Positions 22,422-32,264 of a DNA stretch of 64,000 nt are shown in pieces. Position 1 is the first letter of the stretch. Each line of letters starts with the position of its first letter. The notes under the pieces are model-generated. The model made no database searches and was not told where the DNA came from. It saw only the letters and a program-made list of their open reading frames with translations. This stretch comes from Stenotrophomonas acidaminiphila (GTDB taxonomy: Bacteria; Pseudomonadota; Gammaproteobacteria; Xanthomonadales; Xanthomonadaceae). The position numbers and the translations under genes were made by a program. The DNA lies in contig NZ_LDJO01000051.1 of the NCBI RefSeq assembly GCF_001431595.1, positions 1 through 64,000 of the forward strand, written 5' to 3'.

Positions 22422-24341
22422 ATGCACCCGATCCGCCCCGCCCTGCTGGGACTGGCACTGTTGGCCGCCATGGGCCTGGCGCATGCCGCCCCCGACGTGC
22501 CCACCACCGACGCCCGCGGCGTCGCCATCAGCGAGGCGGCGTATCCGGGCACGATCCTGCTGGACGTGGATGCCACCGACCTCGGCCAGCGGGTGTTCAA
22601 GGTGCGCCAGACCGTGCCGGTACGGCCCGGGCTGCAGCGTTTCCACTATCCGGCGTGGCTGCCGGGCAACCATGCCGCCAGTGGCGCGATCGAGAAGCTG
22701 GCCGGGCTGGTCGTCACCGGCAACGGCCAGCGCCTGGAATGGACCCGCGACCCGCTCGACGTCTTCACCTTCAACGTGCAGGTGCCCGAAGGCGTGGCCG
22801 AGCTGCGCATGGACTACCAGTTCCTCAGCCCCACCGATGCCGCGCAGGGGCGCACGGTGATGACCCCGAACATGCTCACCCTGCAGTGGATCGCGATGGT
22901 GCTGTACCCGGCCGGCCACGCCGCGCACGCCATCAGCTACCGCGCCAGCGCCCGCTACCCGCAGGGCTGGGAAGCGGCCAGCGCGCTGGAGGTCGAGCGC
23001 CGCGACGGCGACACCGTGCATTACGCACCGACCAACCTGGAAATCCTGGTCGATTCGCCGGTGTTCGCCGGCCGTTACCACCGCCGCATCGACCTGGCCC
23101 CGGCCGGCACCCGCCCGGTGCGCCTGAACGTGTTCGCCGACCGCGCCAAGGACCTGGAGGCCAGGCCCGAGCACATCGAGCAGCACCGCGCGCTGGTGAC
23201 CCAGGCGCGCCGGCTGTTCGGGGCCGAGCACTACAACCACTACGATTTCCTGTTCGCGGTGACCAGCCAGCTCGGCGGCATCGGCCTGGAGCACCAGCGT
23301 TCCAGCGAGAACAGCGAGGACCGCGACTATTTCAGCGGCTGGAACGCCAAGGTCGGCAGCAGCGACCTGCTCGGCCACGAGTACACGCATTCGTGGGACG
23401 GCAAGTACCGGCGCCCGGCCGACCTGGCCACGCTGAACTACAACGTGCCGATGCAGGGCAGCCTGCTGTGGGTCTACGAGGGCCAGACCCAGTACTGGGG
23501 CAACGTGCTGACCGCGCGCTCCGGGATCCGCCCGATGGATGCCTCGCGCGATGCGCTGGCGCTGGTCGCGGCCACCTATGCCGACAACCGCCCCGGGCTG
23601 GAGTGGCGCTCGCTGGGCGACACCACCAACGACCCGGTGATCGCGCGACGCAAACCCAAGCCCTACCGCGGCTACCAGATGAGCGAGGACTACTACCAGG
23701 GCGGGCAGATGCTGTGGCTGGAAGCGGACGTGCGCATCCGCCGGCTGAGCAGCGGCAAGCGCAGCCTGGACGATTTCGCCCGCGCGTTCTTCGGAAAGAA
23801 CGACGGCCAGTGGGAACGGCCCGACACGTACACCTTCGAGGATGTCACCGCGACCCTGGAACAGGTGCAGCCCACCGGCGACTGGGCGCAATTCCTGCGC
23901 GACCGCCTCGAGCGCCGGGTGGGCCTGACCGGCGGCATCGAGGCGGCCGGCTGGAAGCTGGTCTATGGCGACACGCCCAGCGCCTACTACAAGGCGACGA
24001 TGAAGGGCCGCGGCGCCAGCTTCATCTACTCGCTGGGCCTGTCGCTGGATGGCAATGGCCGCATCGGTGAGGTGCGCTGGGACAGCCCGGCCTTCAACGC
24101 CGGCCTCGGCAGCGGCATGCAGGTGCTGGCGGTCAACGACCTGCAGTACAGCGCCGACGAGCTGGAAGAGGCGGTGCGTGCGGCGAAGGACGGCAAGCAG
24201 CCGATCCGCCTGCTGGTCAAGGACATGGACGTGTACCGCACGCTTGCCATCGACTACCGCGGCGGCCTGCGTTACCCGTCGCTGCAGCGCATCGAAGGCA
24301 CCCCCGACTACCTGACGCCGATCTTCAGCGCCAGGAAGTGA
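22422..24341 (+). CDS. M61-family aminopeptidase with PDZ domain
   Basis: The 639-residue product has a Sec signal (ALLGLALLAAMGLAHA), an N-terminal beta domain characteristic of M61 glycyl aminopeptidases, the zinc site HEYTHSWDGKYRRP and the following WVYEGQTQYWG motif that contains the third zinc-side Glu, and a C-terminal PDZ domain (RIGEVRWDSPAFNAGLGSGM). It is expected to be periplasmic and to cleave peptides with small N-terminal residues. A close paralogue lies at 37911-39809. ATG at 22422 agrees with the signal start; the preceding 98 bases carry no gene. Confidence 0.88.
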   Translation: MHPIRPALLGLALLAAMGLAHAAPDVPTTDARGVAISEAAYPGTILLDVDATDLGQRVFKVRQTVPVRPGLQRFHYPAWLPGNHAASGAIEKLAGLVVTGNGQRLEWTRDPLDVFTFNVQVPEGVAELRMDYQFLSPTDAAQGRTVMTPNMLTLQWIAMVLYPAGHAAHAISYRASARYPQGWEAASALEVERRDGDTVHYAPTNLEILVDSPVFAGRYHRRIDLAPAGTRPVRLNVFADRAKDLEARPEHIEQHRALVTQARRLFGAEHYNHYDFLFAVTSQLGGIGLEHQRSSENSEDRDYFSGWNAKVGSSDLLGHEYTHSWDGKYRRPADLATLNYNVPMQGSLLWVYEGQTQYWGNVLTARSGIRPMDASRDALALVAATYADNRPGLEWRSLGDTTNDPVIARRKPKPYRGYQMSEDYYQGGQMLWLEADVRIRRLSSGKRSLDDFARAFFGKNDGQWERPDTYTFEDVTATLEQVQPTGDWAQFLRDRLERRVGLTGGIEAAGWKLVYGDTPSAYYKATMKGRGASFIYSLGLSLDGNGRIGEVRWDSPAFNAGLGSGMQVLAVNDLQYSADELEEAVRAAKDGKQPIRLLVKDMDVYRTLAIDYRGGLRYPSLQRIEGTPDYLTPIFSARK

Positions 24342-24461
24342 CCGCCGCCGCCGGCGGTCGCTCGCCTGCATCGGCAACGGGTGATCGCCGGTAGCGCCGA
24401 CCGTCGCGGGCGCGCAATGCGCCTGCTGGCTGCTCCGTCGCGCATGCGCATGCGCGTGGCG

Positions 24462-26225
24462 CTACGTGGCGGGGCGGGTGCGGCGTTCCAGCCACCACAA
24501 CAGGCCGGCCACCCCGATGAAGCCCAGCAGCCAGGGCCAGCGCGGGCCGGGTACCGGCAGCGCGCGGGTACCGGCAGGGGCGCTGCCGCCGCGCAGGGCC
24601 GCGGTGGCCTCGCGCGTGGCCTGGGCATGCAGGGCGCGTGCGGCGGCCGGGTCGATGACCCGCACCCCGGCGCTGGCGTCGCCGACGACGACCCGGTGCC
24701 AACCGGCCTGCCGCGGCCACCAGCCGCTGCAGTTGCCGGCGCGTGGATCGGCCAGCAGCGCGGTGGTGTCGCCATCGGGCGCCTGCACCCGCGCGCCGTC
24801 CGGCAGCCCGCACAGCGCGACGCGTTCGCCGGCCCAGGCCCAGGCGGGCAGCCGTGCCAGCGGCGATGCCGGCAGCGGCCGCGCCAGCACCGCCAGCACC
24901 TGGTTCCACAGTTCGGCATGGATGTCGGCATGACCGGCGAGTACCAGGGTGTAGCTGTCGGCGATCGGCAGCAGGCCGATGCGTCCCCGCCCGAAGGCGC
25001 GCCAGCCGCCGATCGCGCTGTCGTCGGCGGCGCGCAGCAGCGGCACCACGCCGGGATCGGCGAACGCCAGGTCGAAGCGCTCGATGGCCGGCGCCGCGGG
25101 CGCGCGCTCACCGCCAGTACCTGCATCCGCACCCGTACCCGCGCCCATGTTGGCACCGGCGTCGCGCAGCTTCACCGTTGCGGTCCGTTCGCCGCCACGC
25201 AGGTCCAGCCCCCAGTCGCGCAGGGTGCGGCGGGCATTGCCGTCCAGCGCGCCGCCCATGCGCACCAGCACGCCGAGGCCGTCGCGCATCGCCGCGGTGA
25301 TGGCCGCGCGCTGCGCCACCGACAAGGCGGCCAGGCGGCGCTCGTCGAGCAGCAGCAGGTCGAGCCGGGCGAGGCCGGCCGGGTCGATCGCCGGCGGTGC
25401 ATCGCCCAGCTGCACGCCGCCCCCGACATCGATGCCGGTCTGTACGCGCGCGCCTGCATCGGTGGCCCAGCGCTGCAGGTACTTCAGTTCCGGCCCGGGT
25501 GCGCCGGCAAGCAGGCGCAGCGCGGGCGCCGGCAGCGGGCGCACGCGCACCGGCACCGGCAACTGGTCGAGCACCTTGCCGTCGCGGTCGAGCGCGCGCA
25601 GGGTGAACTCGACGTCGCCGGCTTCGCGCGCGCTGGCCGCCAGGCGGACGCGGCCGTCGCCACCGGGCACGCCGATGGCGACACGATGCCCGGCCGGGTC
25701 GAGCAGCTCCACCCGCGCCCGTGCCAGGCCCTGTACGCGCGTGCCGACCTCGAAGCGTGCGCCGGCGGCGAGCGGCGCCGGCGCCTGCAGTTCCACCAGT
25801 CCCCGCGGCGCGGCGGCGGGCAGGAAGCGCAGCGGCGGCAGTGCGGCATCGCGGTCGCGCGCCGGCAGGCCCTGGCCGACGACAACCAGTTCGCGGGTAC
25901 CCGGATGCCGGCGCAGCGCTGTGGCCAGATCCGGTACCCGGGCCACGTCCGCCAGTGCCGGCGCTTCGGGCAGGCGCAACCGCATGCCGGCAGGGGTGGC
26001 GGCCAGCGCCGCCGCGGTGGTGCCGGCGCTGGCGATCAGCAGCGTATCGGCGGGCACCGGCTGCCGTGGCGGGAACAGGGTCAGCCCGAGCAGCAACGCC
26101 GCGGCCAGCTGCAGCGCCAGCAACAGCGACAGGCGCGCGAGCGGCGGGCGCGGCGGCAGGCACAGGCGCAGGCTGGCGAGCAGCACGGCCAGGGCGATGA
26201 GGACGAGCGGCAGCCACGCGGTCAT
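24462..26225 (-). CDS. Membrane protein of the MoxR cluster (BatB/GATase-like)
   Basis: The 587-residue product has two N-terminal membrane spans (residues 1-20 and 29-50), a long periplasmic beta-rich region, and a final span (WPWLLGFIGVAGLLWWLERR). The middle part (about residues 255-350) resembles the glutamine-amidotransferase-like domains often found in such clusters, including a LDLLLLDERRLAALSVAQ helix, but lacks an obvious catalytic Cys. I do not see a von Willebrand metal-site motif. It overlaps the preceding gene by 4 bases (ATG at 26225) and ends the operon. Its role is unknown; it probably works with the MoxR ATPase, DUF58 and BatA-like proteins. Confidence 0.7.
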   Translation of the reverse strand: MTAWLPLVLIALAVLLASLRLCLPPRPPLARLSLLLALQLAAALLLGLTLFPPRQPVPADTLLIASAGTTAAALAATPAGMRLRLPEAPALADVARVPDLATALRRHPGTRELVVVGQGLPARDRDAALPPLRFLPAAAPRGLVELQAPAPLAAGARFEVGTRVQGLARARVELLDPAGHRVAIGVPGGDGRVRLAASAREAGDVEFTLRALDRDGKVLDQLPVPVRVRPLPAPALRLLAGAPGPELKYLQRWATDAGARVQTGIDVGGGVQLGDAPPAIDPAGLARLDLLLLDERRLAALSVAQRAAITAAMRDGLGVLVRMGGALDGNARRTLRDWGLDLRGGERTATVKLRDAGANMGAGTGADAGTGGERAPAAPAIERFDLAFADPGVVPLLRAADDSAIGGWRAFGRGRIGLLPIADSYTLVLAGHADIHAELWNQVLAVLARPLPASPLARLPAWAWAGERVALCGLPDGARVQAPDGDTTALLADPRAGNCSGWWPRQAGWHRVVVGDASAGVRVIDPAAARALHAQATREATAALRGGSAPAGTRALPVPGPRWPWLLGFIGVAGLLWWLERRTRPAT

Positions 26226-28348
26226 CGAGCGGTTTCCTGTGGTGCGGCCAGCGCATCCAGATAACGCCGGCCCATGGCGTCGGCCGCCTCGCGCCGTGCC
26301 GGCGGGCCCGGTGCGCGCGGCAGCGCCGGCCACAGCTGGTCGCGCAGGCGTTGCCGGCAGGCGTCGCAATCGGGTTGCTGGCGCAGTGCGTCGATGGCGG
26401 CGGCGATGTCGAGCGGGTCGGGTACGGCCTGCGGATGCGCCTCCAGCCAGCGCGACACTGCGTCCAGGTCGACCGCGGCCCCGGCCGTCGCCAGTGCCCG
26501 CCAGGCGTCGACCGGGGTGGTGTCGCCCGCTGCCCGCCGCGGCAGCCGCAGGTCGCGGTTGCCCAGGCCGTCGCGCTTGCCGCCCATGCGCCGCGCCATG
26601 TCGATCGGCGGCAGCTCGGGACCGACCCGCGCCAGGTAGACGCGCTCGGCCTGCTGCACCTGCTTGATGAAGCCCAGCGCCTTGTAGGCGTAGGGCAATG
26701 CCTTGTCGGGATGGCCCTGGCGCAGCGCGCCCTCGGACTGCCACATCTGGTCGAGCGCCGCCTTGAGGATGGCGCGGGTCTGCGGATCGAGCAGGGTCGC
26801 GGCCTCGGCGTGGTCGTGGGTGTGGCCGTACTCGGCGAGCACGTCGGTGGCGCTGCCGAAGGCCGCGGCGTCGCCTTCGTTGCCGGCGGCGCCATGGTCG
26901 TGATCGTGGCCATCGTCGTCGGCGTGCGCGCCGGCCGGGGCGTCGGCGGTGGGCGGCGGCTTGGCACCGCCCTCGGCCTCCTCGCCGAGGAACTGGCCAT
27001 AGCGCAGGCGCAGGATGCGCTGGTCCACGCCGATGGCATCCGCCCGCCGGGTGAACGTGTCGGCGTCGAGCGCGCCGCGCTGCTTCAGCAATGCCTCGGC
27101 GTCGATGATGATCTGGCGCTGGCTGCGGAAGTAGGCCGGCATCACCTTCTTGATCGCGCCTTCCAGGTCGCTGGTCTGCACTTCCTGCGCGCTGGGCAGG
27201 CGCAGGATCAGGCTGGGGCTGCGTGCTTCCTGCGGCTGCGGCGCACGGTTGTCGCGCACGCCCAGGCGCGCGACCACTTCATCGCCGGCGCCGACGCTCA
27301 GCGCGTCCAGGTCGACGTCGTAGGCAAAGCGGCGGGCGCTGGCGGGACCGCTGCCGGCCAGCGTGATGCGGCGCTGCTGGAAGTCGATGTTCTCGCCGCT
27401 GCCCTTGGCGCTGGTGAGCTCCAGCACCGCGTCGGCGGCGACGCCGAAGTCGTCGCTGGCCTCGAACCGCAGCGCCCAGCGGCGCTGCCGTGGCGCGGCC
27501 CGGGTCAGCGTCTGCGCCGGCTCGATCACCTTCACCTGTGGCGGCCGGTCGGGCACCACCTGCAGCCGCCAGGCGCGTCCGGCACCGGCCAGCGCGGGTT
27601 CGGCGACGATCCGGTACAGGCCGGAACGCTGCAGCGTCTGGCTCGCCTGCCAGTAGTCGCCCTCGCGCTGCAGCGGCAGCCGGCGGCCGTCGTGGAACTG
27701 CAGCCACACCTGCTGCGGTTGCGGCGACAGGCGCAGCTGCCAGCGCAGGTGGCTGCCCTGCAGGGCGCGCGCGTCGAGGATCTCGCCGGCGCGGGCGGGC
27801 TGGCCGGTATAGGCCGGCGGGGTCACTTCCAGCCGGGTACCGCGCAGCGCGGGCGGGTTGGCCGCCGTGGCCGCTGCCGGGCGCTCGTCGTGGCGGCCGG
27901 GCGGCGCGACCCCGGTGGCGCGCGGCCACAGTACCGCGCCGCCGGCGACCAGCAGCGCGGCGCCGATGCAGGCGAGCAGGCGCGGCCACTGCCAGCGTGG
28001 GCGCAGGTCGGGTGGCGCCGTGCGCAGGCGTTGTTCGATGCGCGCGCGCTGGCGCTGCTGCAGCGGGTTCAGTGCCTGCGGCGCGGCGAACAGCAGGTCG
28101 GCGCTGTCCTCCAAGCGCGGTTGCTGGTCCAGGCGCGCGACCAGCCAGCGTGCATCCAGCCGGCGTGCGCGCCAGGTGGCGAAGGCGGCAACCGCGAGCA
28201 GGGCGAGGGTGAGCACCACGCTGCCGGCGTCGAACCCGGCCACGCGCAGCGCCAGCACGCCCAGCGCCAGTGCCAGCGGCACGCCACCGGCCAGCGTGAT
28301 CAGCAGCAGCCGGCGCCGCGCGCCGCGCAGCAGTGCCAGCGGGTTCAT
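26222..28348 (-). CDS. DUF4175-like membrane protein with His-rich loop
   Basis: This 708-residue membrane protein has spans at residues 12-38, 42-58 and 124-142, a long periplasmic part beginning with a PPAYTGQPAR-type strand region, and an extended helical C-terminal half. The segment at 475-513 contains HADDDGHDHDHG and HTHDH, seven His mixed with Asp, an exposed loop that could bind Zn, Ni or Cu. Family members (DUF4175/DUF4381-like) accompany MoxR-DUF58-BatA operons. Start and stop overlap its neighbours by 4 bases on both sides, indicating translational coupling. The precise function is unknown. Confidence 0.75.
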   Translation of the reverse strand: MNPLALLRGARRRLLLITLAGGVPLALALGVLALRVAGFDAGSVVLTLALLAVAAFATWRARRLDARWLVARLDQQPRLEDSADLLFAAPQALNPLQQRQRARIEQRLRTAPPDLRPRWQWPRLLACIGAALLVAGGAVLWPRATGVAPPGRHDERPAAATAANPPALRGTRLEVTPPAYTGQPARAGEILDARALQGSHLRWQLRLSPQPQQVWLQFHDGRRLPLQREGDYWQASQTLQRSGLYRIVAEPALAGAGRAWRLQVVPDRPPQVKVIEPAQTLTRAAPRQRRWALRFEASDDFGVAADAVLELTSAKGSGENIDFQQRRITLAGSGPASARRFAYDVDLDALSVGAGDEVVARLGVRDNRAPQPQEARSPSLILRLPSAQEVQTSDLEGAIKKVMPAYFRSQRQIIIDAEALLKQRGALDADTFTRRADAIGVDQRILRLRYGQFLGEEAEGGAKPPPTADAPAGAHADDDGHDHDHGAAGNEGDAAAFGSATDVLAEYGHTHDHAEAATLLDPQTRAILKAALDQMWQSEGALRQGHPDKALPYAYKALGFIKQVQQAERVYLARVGPELPPIDMARRMGGKRDGLGNRDLRLPRRAAGDTTPVDAWRALATAGAAVDLDAVSRWLEAHPQAVPDPLDIAAAIDALRQQPDCDACRQRLRDQLWPALPRAPGPPARREAADAMGRRYLDALAAPQETAR

Positions 28349-29496
28349 GCCTGCCCCCGGCGCCGGCGCGCGCTGGCCAGCCAGCGTTCCAGCAGGAACA
28401 GCATGGCGATGGCGGCGACCAGCCAGGGCACGGGTTCGTAGGCCGGCTGCGGGCACGTGGCGGCCCCCGTGTCCGGCTGCATTGCCGCGGCCCATGCCCG
28501 GGTCGGTGCGGGCGGCGCCTGCAGCAGCCCGCGCAGGTGCTGCGGAAAGCCGGCATCGAGCAGCGCCGGTATTGCCGCGGGCTGCAGGGGGGCGGCCCAG
28601 CGCAGCCATTGCCCGGCGTCGCCAGTCACCTGCTCGATCACCGCCGCGCCGCCATCGTCGCGCCACAGCGGCAGGTGCTGCGTGGCAGCCGGCAACGGCG
28701 TGCGCGCGTCGACCAGCAGCCGACCGCCAGCGCCGGCCCATGCCTGCACTGCCGCCGGAACCGGCCTGGCCGACAGCCACACGCGGATGCCATCGCCGTC
28801 GGCGAACGGATGCTCGTCGCCGGCGATGTCGAGCGGCGTGGCGGCGTTCCATGCCTGGGCAACGGCACGCAACCATGGCAGCGCGGCGGCACCGGCCTGG
28901 TCATGGCGGATGTGCAGGCGCGGTGGCGCCAGTTCGCTGCGCTCGGCAGCCGCCGGCGCGGCTTCGATCACCTGCCAGCGCACGCTGCGCGACAACCGCG
29001 GCCGTTGCCCATCCAGTCCGTCCAGCACCGATGGCACCACCACCGTGAGCGGCACGGTGGGTGGCAGCGTCGCATCGAGTTCGCGCAGCAGGCTGGCCAG
29101 CGGCTGCGGCGATGCCGGCACCGCCGGCGCATCCAGCGCGGGAAAGCCCGGTGCCAGCCACAGCCATTGCGCCTGCTCGCCGGGAACGGCACGGCGTGCG
29201 CTGGCGATGTCCACGCCGGGTGCCACGGCGACGCGCGGCGCGACATCCTCGACGCCGTGCAGCGCCGGCCGTGCCAGCAGCAGTGCCAGCAGCGCCAGCA
29301 GCAGCAGCCGTACCAGCAGCAGCGGCCAGTCGTCGAAGCGGATGCGTCGGCGTGGGCGCGGCCGGGCCGCCAGCCAGCGCAGCGCGGCGAAGTCGAGCAG
29401 CCGCTGCTCGTCGCGCCGCGCCAGGTGGATCAGCAACGGCAGCAACAGGCTCGCCAGTGCCGCCAGCCCCGCCGGGAACAGCCATGCCAGGCTCAT
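28345..29496 (-). CDS. BatA-type membrane protein
   Basis: The 383-residue protein begins with the N-terminal double-transmembrane BatA domain: an amphipathic segment LAWLFPAGLAALASLLLPLLIHLARR and then a second span (DWPLLLVRLLLLALLALLLARP). Next comes a periplasmic region without the usual MIDAS metal-ion motif of complete BatA proteins, and a C-terminal span. Bat proteins partner MoxR ATPases and DUF58 proteins in membrane-associated complexes. It overlaps both neighbours by 4 bases. Confidence 0.75.
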   Translation of the reverse strand: MSLAWLFPAGLAALASLLLPLLIHLARRDEQRLLDFAALRWLAARPRPRRRIRFDDWPLLLVRLLLLALLALLLARPALHGVEDVAPRVAVAPGVDIASARRAVPGEQAQWLWLAPGFPALDAPAVPASPQPLASLLRELDATLPPTVPLTVVVPSVLDGLDGQRPRLSRSVRWQVIEAAPAAAERSELAPPRLHIRHDQAGAAALPWLRAVAQAWNAATPLDIAGDEHPFADGDGIRVWLSARPVPAAVQAWAGAGGRLLVDARTPLPAATQHLPLWRDDGGAAVIEQVTGDAGQWLRWAAPLQPAAIPALLDAGFPQHLRGLLQAPPAPTRAWAAAMQPDTGAATCPQPAYEPVPWLVAAIAMLFLLERWLASARRRRGQA

Positions 29497-30395
29497 CCGC
29501 GGTGACCCCCACGGTGACCGGCCAGCCGCTGCAGCGGCGCATCGATGGCCTCGTCGAGGAAGCCGGTGTCATGGCGGATGCCGGCGGCCTGCAGCCGCGC
29601 GTCGAGCGTGCGCCGCGCCTCGGCGAAGCGGGCCAGGTAGCCGGCGCGTACCGCGTTGCCGTCGCCGAGCAGCTCGTCGCCGGTTTCCGGGTCGCGGAAC
29701 CGGTGGCCGTCGCGGAACGGGAAATCGCGCTCCTCGGCGGTCAACAGCTGCAGGTGCACGACGTCGCGGCCGGCCCTGGCCAGGCGTTCGGCCAGGGCGA
29801 TGGCGTCGTCGTCGAAGCCGTCGCCGATCATCACCACCAGGTCGTTGCCGGCGATGCGCTCCCACACCGGCGCCAGCCGTTCGCGCGGCGGCCACCGGCC
29901 GTGCGCACGCAGCGCATGCAACTGCAGGTGCAGGCGGTCGCGCTGGCGCAGGCCATGCCCGGCCGGCAGCAGCCGCACGCCGTCGCCGCCGATCGCGATC
30001 AGGCCGAAGCCGTCGCCCTGCTGCAGCGCCAGCTCGGCCACGCATGCGGCCAGCGCACAGGCGCCGTGCAGGCGGGTCCAGCCGCTGCGCGCCCGGTCGG
30101 CCTGCGCCATCGAGGCGGTGGTGTCGAGCAGCAGCCACACCGTGAGCGGACTTTCGCGCTCGGATTCGCGCACGAAAAAGCGGTCCGAGCGCGCGTAGAG
30201 CTTCCAGTCGATCTGCCGCGGTTCGTCGCCGGGCTCGTAGGCGCGGTACTGCGCGAACTCCAGGCCGGCGCCACGGCTGCGGCTGGCGTGCATGCCGATG
30301 CCGCGGCGGCCGCTGGCCCGTTGCGGCAACAGCCGCAGGCCGCGCAGGCGGCTGCGCACGTCGGCGGGAATCAGCGGGGGCGGGGCGGCGGCCAA
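29493..30395 (-). CDS. DUF58 domain protein
   Basis: The 300-residue product is a DUF58 protein: the hallmark QYRAYEPGDEPRQIDWKLYARS followed by VRESERESPLTVWLLLDTTASM, a VWA-like beginning with a DTTAS metal-site-like turn. DUF58 proteins are the adaptor partners of MoxR ATPases. No membrane segment is present. The start codon appears to be TTG at 30395, 18 bases after the moxR stop codon; I see no better start. It overlaps the BatA-type gene by 4 bases. Confidence 0.85.
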   Translation of the reverse strand: MAAAPPPLIPADVRSRLRGLRLLPQRASGRRGIGMHASRSRGAGLEFAQYRAYEPGDEPRQIDWKLYARSDRFFVRESERESPLTVWLLLDTTASMAQADRARSGWTRLHGACALAACVAELALQQGDGFGLIAIGGDGVRLLPAGHGLRQRDRLHLQLHALRAHGRWPPRERLAPVWERIAGNDLVVMIGDGFDDDAIALAERLARAGRDVVHLQLLTAEERDFPFRDGHRFRDPETGDELLGDGNAVRAGYLARFAEARRTLDARLQAAGIRHDTGFLDEAIDAPLQRLAGHRGGHRG

Positions 30396-30413
30396 GGCGA
30401 ACGCGGGGCTGGC

Positions 30414-31403
<990 letters not shown>

Positions 31404-31419
31404 GCGGTCACCAGTGGAG

Positions 31420-32148
31420 TCAATGCGTCAGTGCGTACATCACGATGTTCACGCAGAACTTCGTGTTGTCCTCGGCCAGGAAGCGCTTGTTGCGCCAGTC
31501 GTAGTCCCATTCGCAGCCGTAGTCCTTGTTGCTGTAGAGCACGCCCAGGCGGCCGTCGATCTCGATGCCCTTCAGGTAGTCGTGCACCAGGTCGTCGCCC
31601 CAGCCGTTGAGCTCGAACGTGGTCGCCGGCGGGCCTTCGGGAAACCTGAAGAAGCTGCTGTAGAGCGGATGCGTGTTGGGCAGCTTGTTCAGCGCGCCGG
31701 CGCCGAAGATGGCACGCATCTGCGCCTCGAACGAAGTGGCGAACAGGCCGTCGATGTCGTGGTTGCAGTCGTCCACCAGCACGAAACCGCCATTGCGCAC
31801 GTAGCGTTCGAAATTGCGGCGCTCGTCGGGGTTGAACTCCACCAGCTTGTGCCCGGCCAGGTAGCAGAACGGCGCGCGCAGCATCTTCGGGTCGGACAGC
31901 GCGACGACGTGTTCGTTCGGGTCCACGCGCAGCGTGGTGTAGTCGATCAGCGACGTGATCAGGTTGGACGGCATGCGCGCATCCACGTCCCAGTCGCCGG
32001 AGTCGTAGCGCAGGCGGGTGAACCAGAAGTCGTAGCGGCTGGCCTGCGCGCGCGCCTGCCGGGGAAACGCGGCCGCCGCCGCGCCGCCGAGCAGCAGCTG
32101 GAGGAATTGCGCACGCGTTAGCCGGGACGGTGACAAAGGCGGGAACAT
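31420..32148 (-). CDS. DUF4159 domain protein, exported
   Basis: The 242-residue protein has an N-terminal signal (PSRLTRAQFLQLLLGGAAAAAF) that resembles a Tat signal but lacks the paired Arg, then a DUF4159 domain with FTRLRYDSGDWDVDARMPSN, VALSDPKMLRAPFCYLAGH, GGFVLVDDCNHDIDG and NGWGDDLVHDY. Related proteins in Bacteroidetes and Planctomycetes clusters accompany MoxR and Bat genes. Function is unknown; the domain is often placed among GATase-like folds. It sits between the TldE-like gene and moxR. Confidence 0.78.
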   Translation of the reverse strand: MFPPLSPSRLTRAQFLQLLLGGAAAAAFPRQARAQASRYDFWFTRLRYDSGDWDVDARMPSNLITSLIDYTTLRVDPNEHVVALSDPKMLRAPFCYLAGHKLVEFNPDERRNFERYVRNGGFVLVDDCNHDIDGLFATSFEAQMRAIFGAGALNKLPNTHPLYSSFFRFPEGPPATTFELNGWGDDLVHDYLKGIEIDGRLGVLYSNKDYGCEWDYDWRNKRFLAEDNTKFCVNIVMYALTH

Positions 32149-32160
32149 CTCGGGAACGGA

Positions 32161-32183
32161 GCCCCCCTTTGGCGAAGGGGGGC
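32161..32183. repeat. GC-rich palindrome between tldE-like and DUF4159 genes
   Basis: GCCCCCCTT at 32161-32169 pairs with AAGGGGGGC at 32175-32183 over a TGGCG loop, within the 116-base spacer between the two minus-strand genes. No T-run follows. Short CCC/GGG palindromes like this are common in xanthomonad intergenic DNA, and it may act as a processing or partial termination site that splits the cluster. Confidence 0.45.
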
Positions 32184-32264
32184 GCGGCGGCGGCCGCGGG
32201 GAATCGGCAGGGCCGGAACACGGGACCCCTGGTTTCGCGTCGGCGCAACCAGGGGCGGGCTTGC

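Noticed and set aside
25108-27039. Alternative minus-strand frame of 643 codons across two MoxR-cluster genes
   Set aside because: It spans the boundary of two well-supported overlapping genes and is Arg/Pro/Ala-rich.
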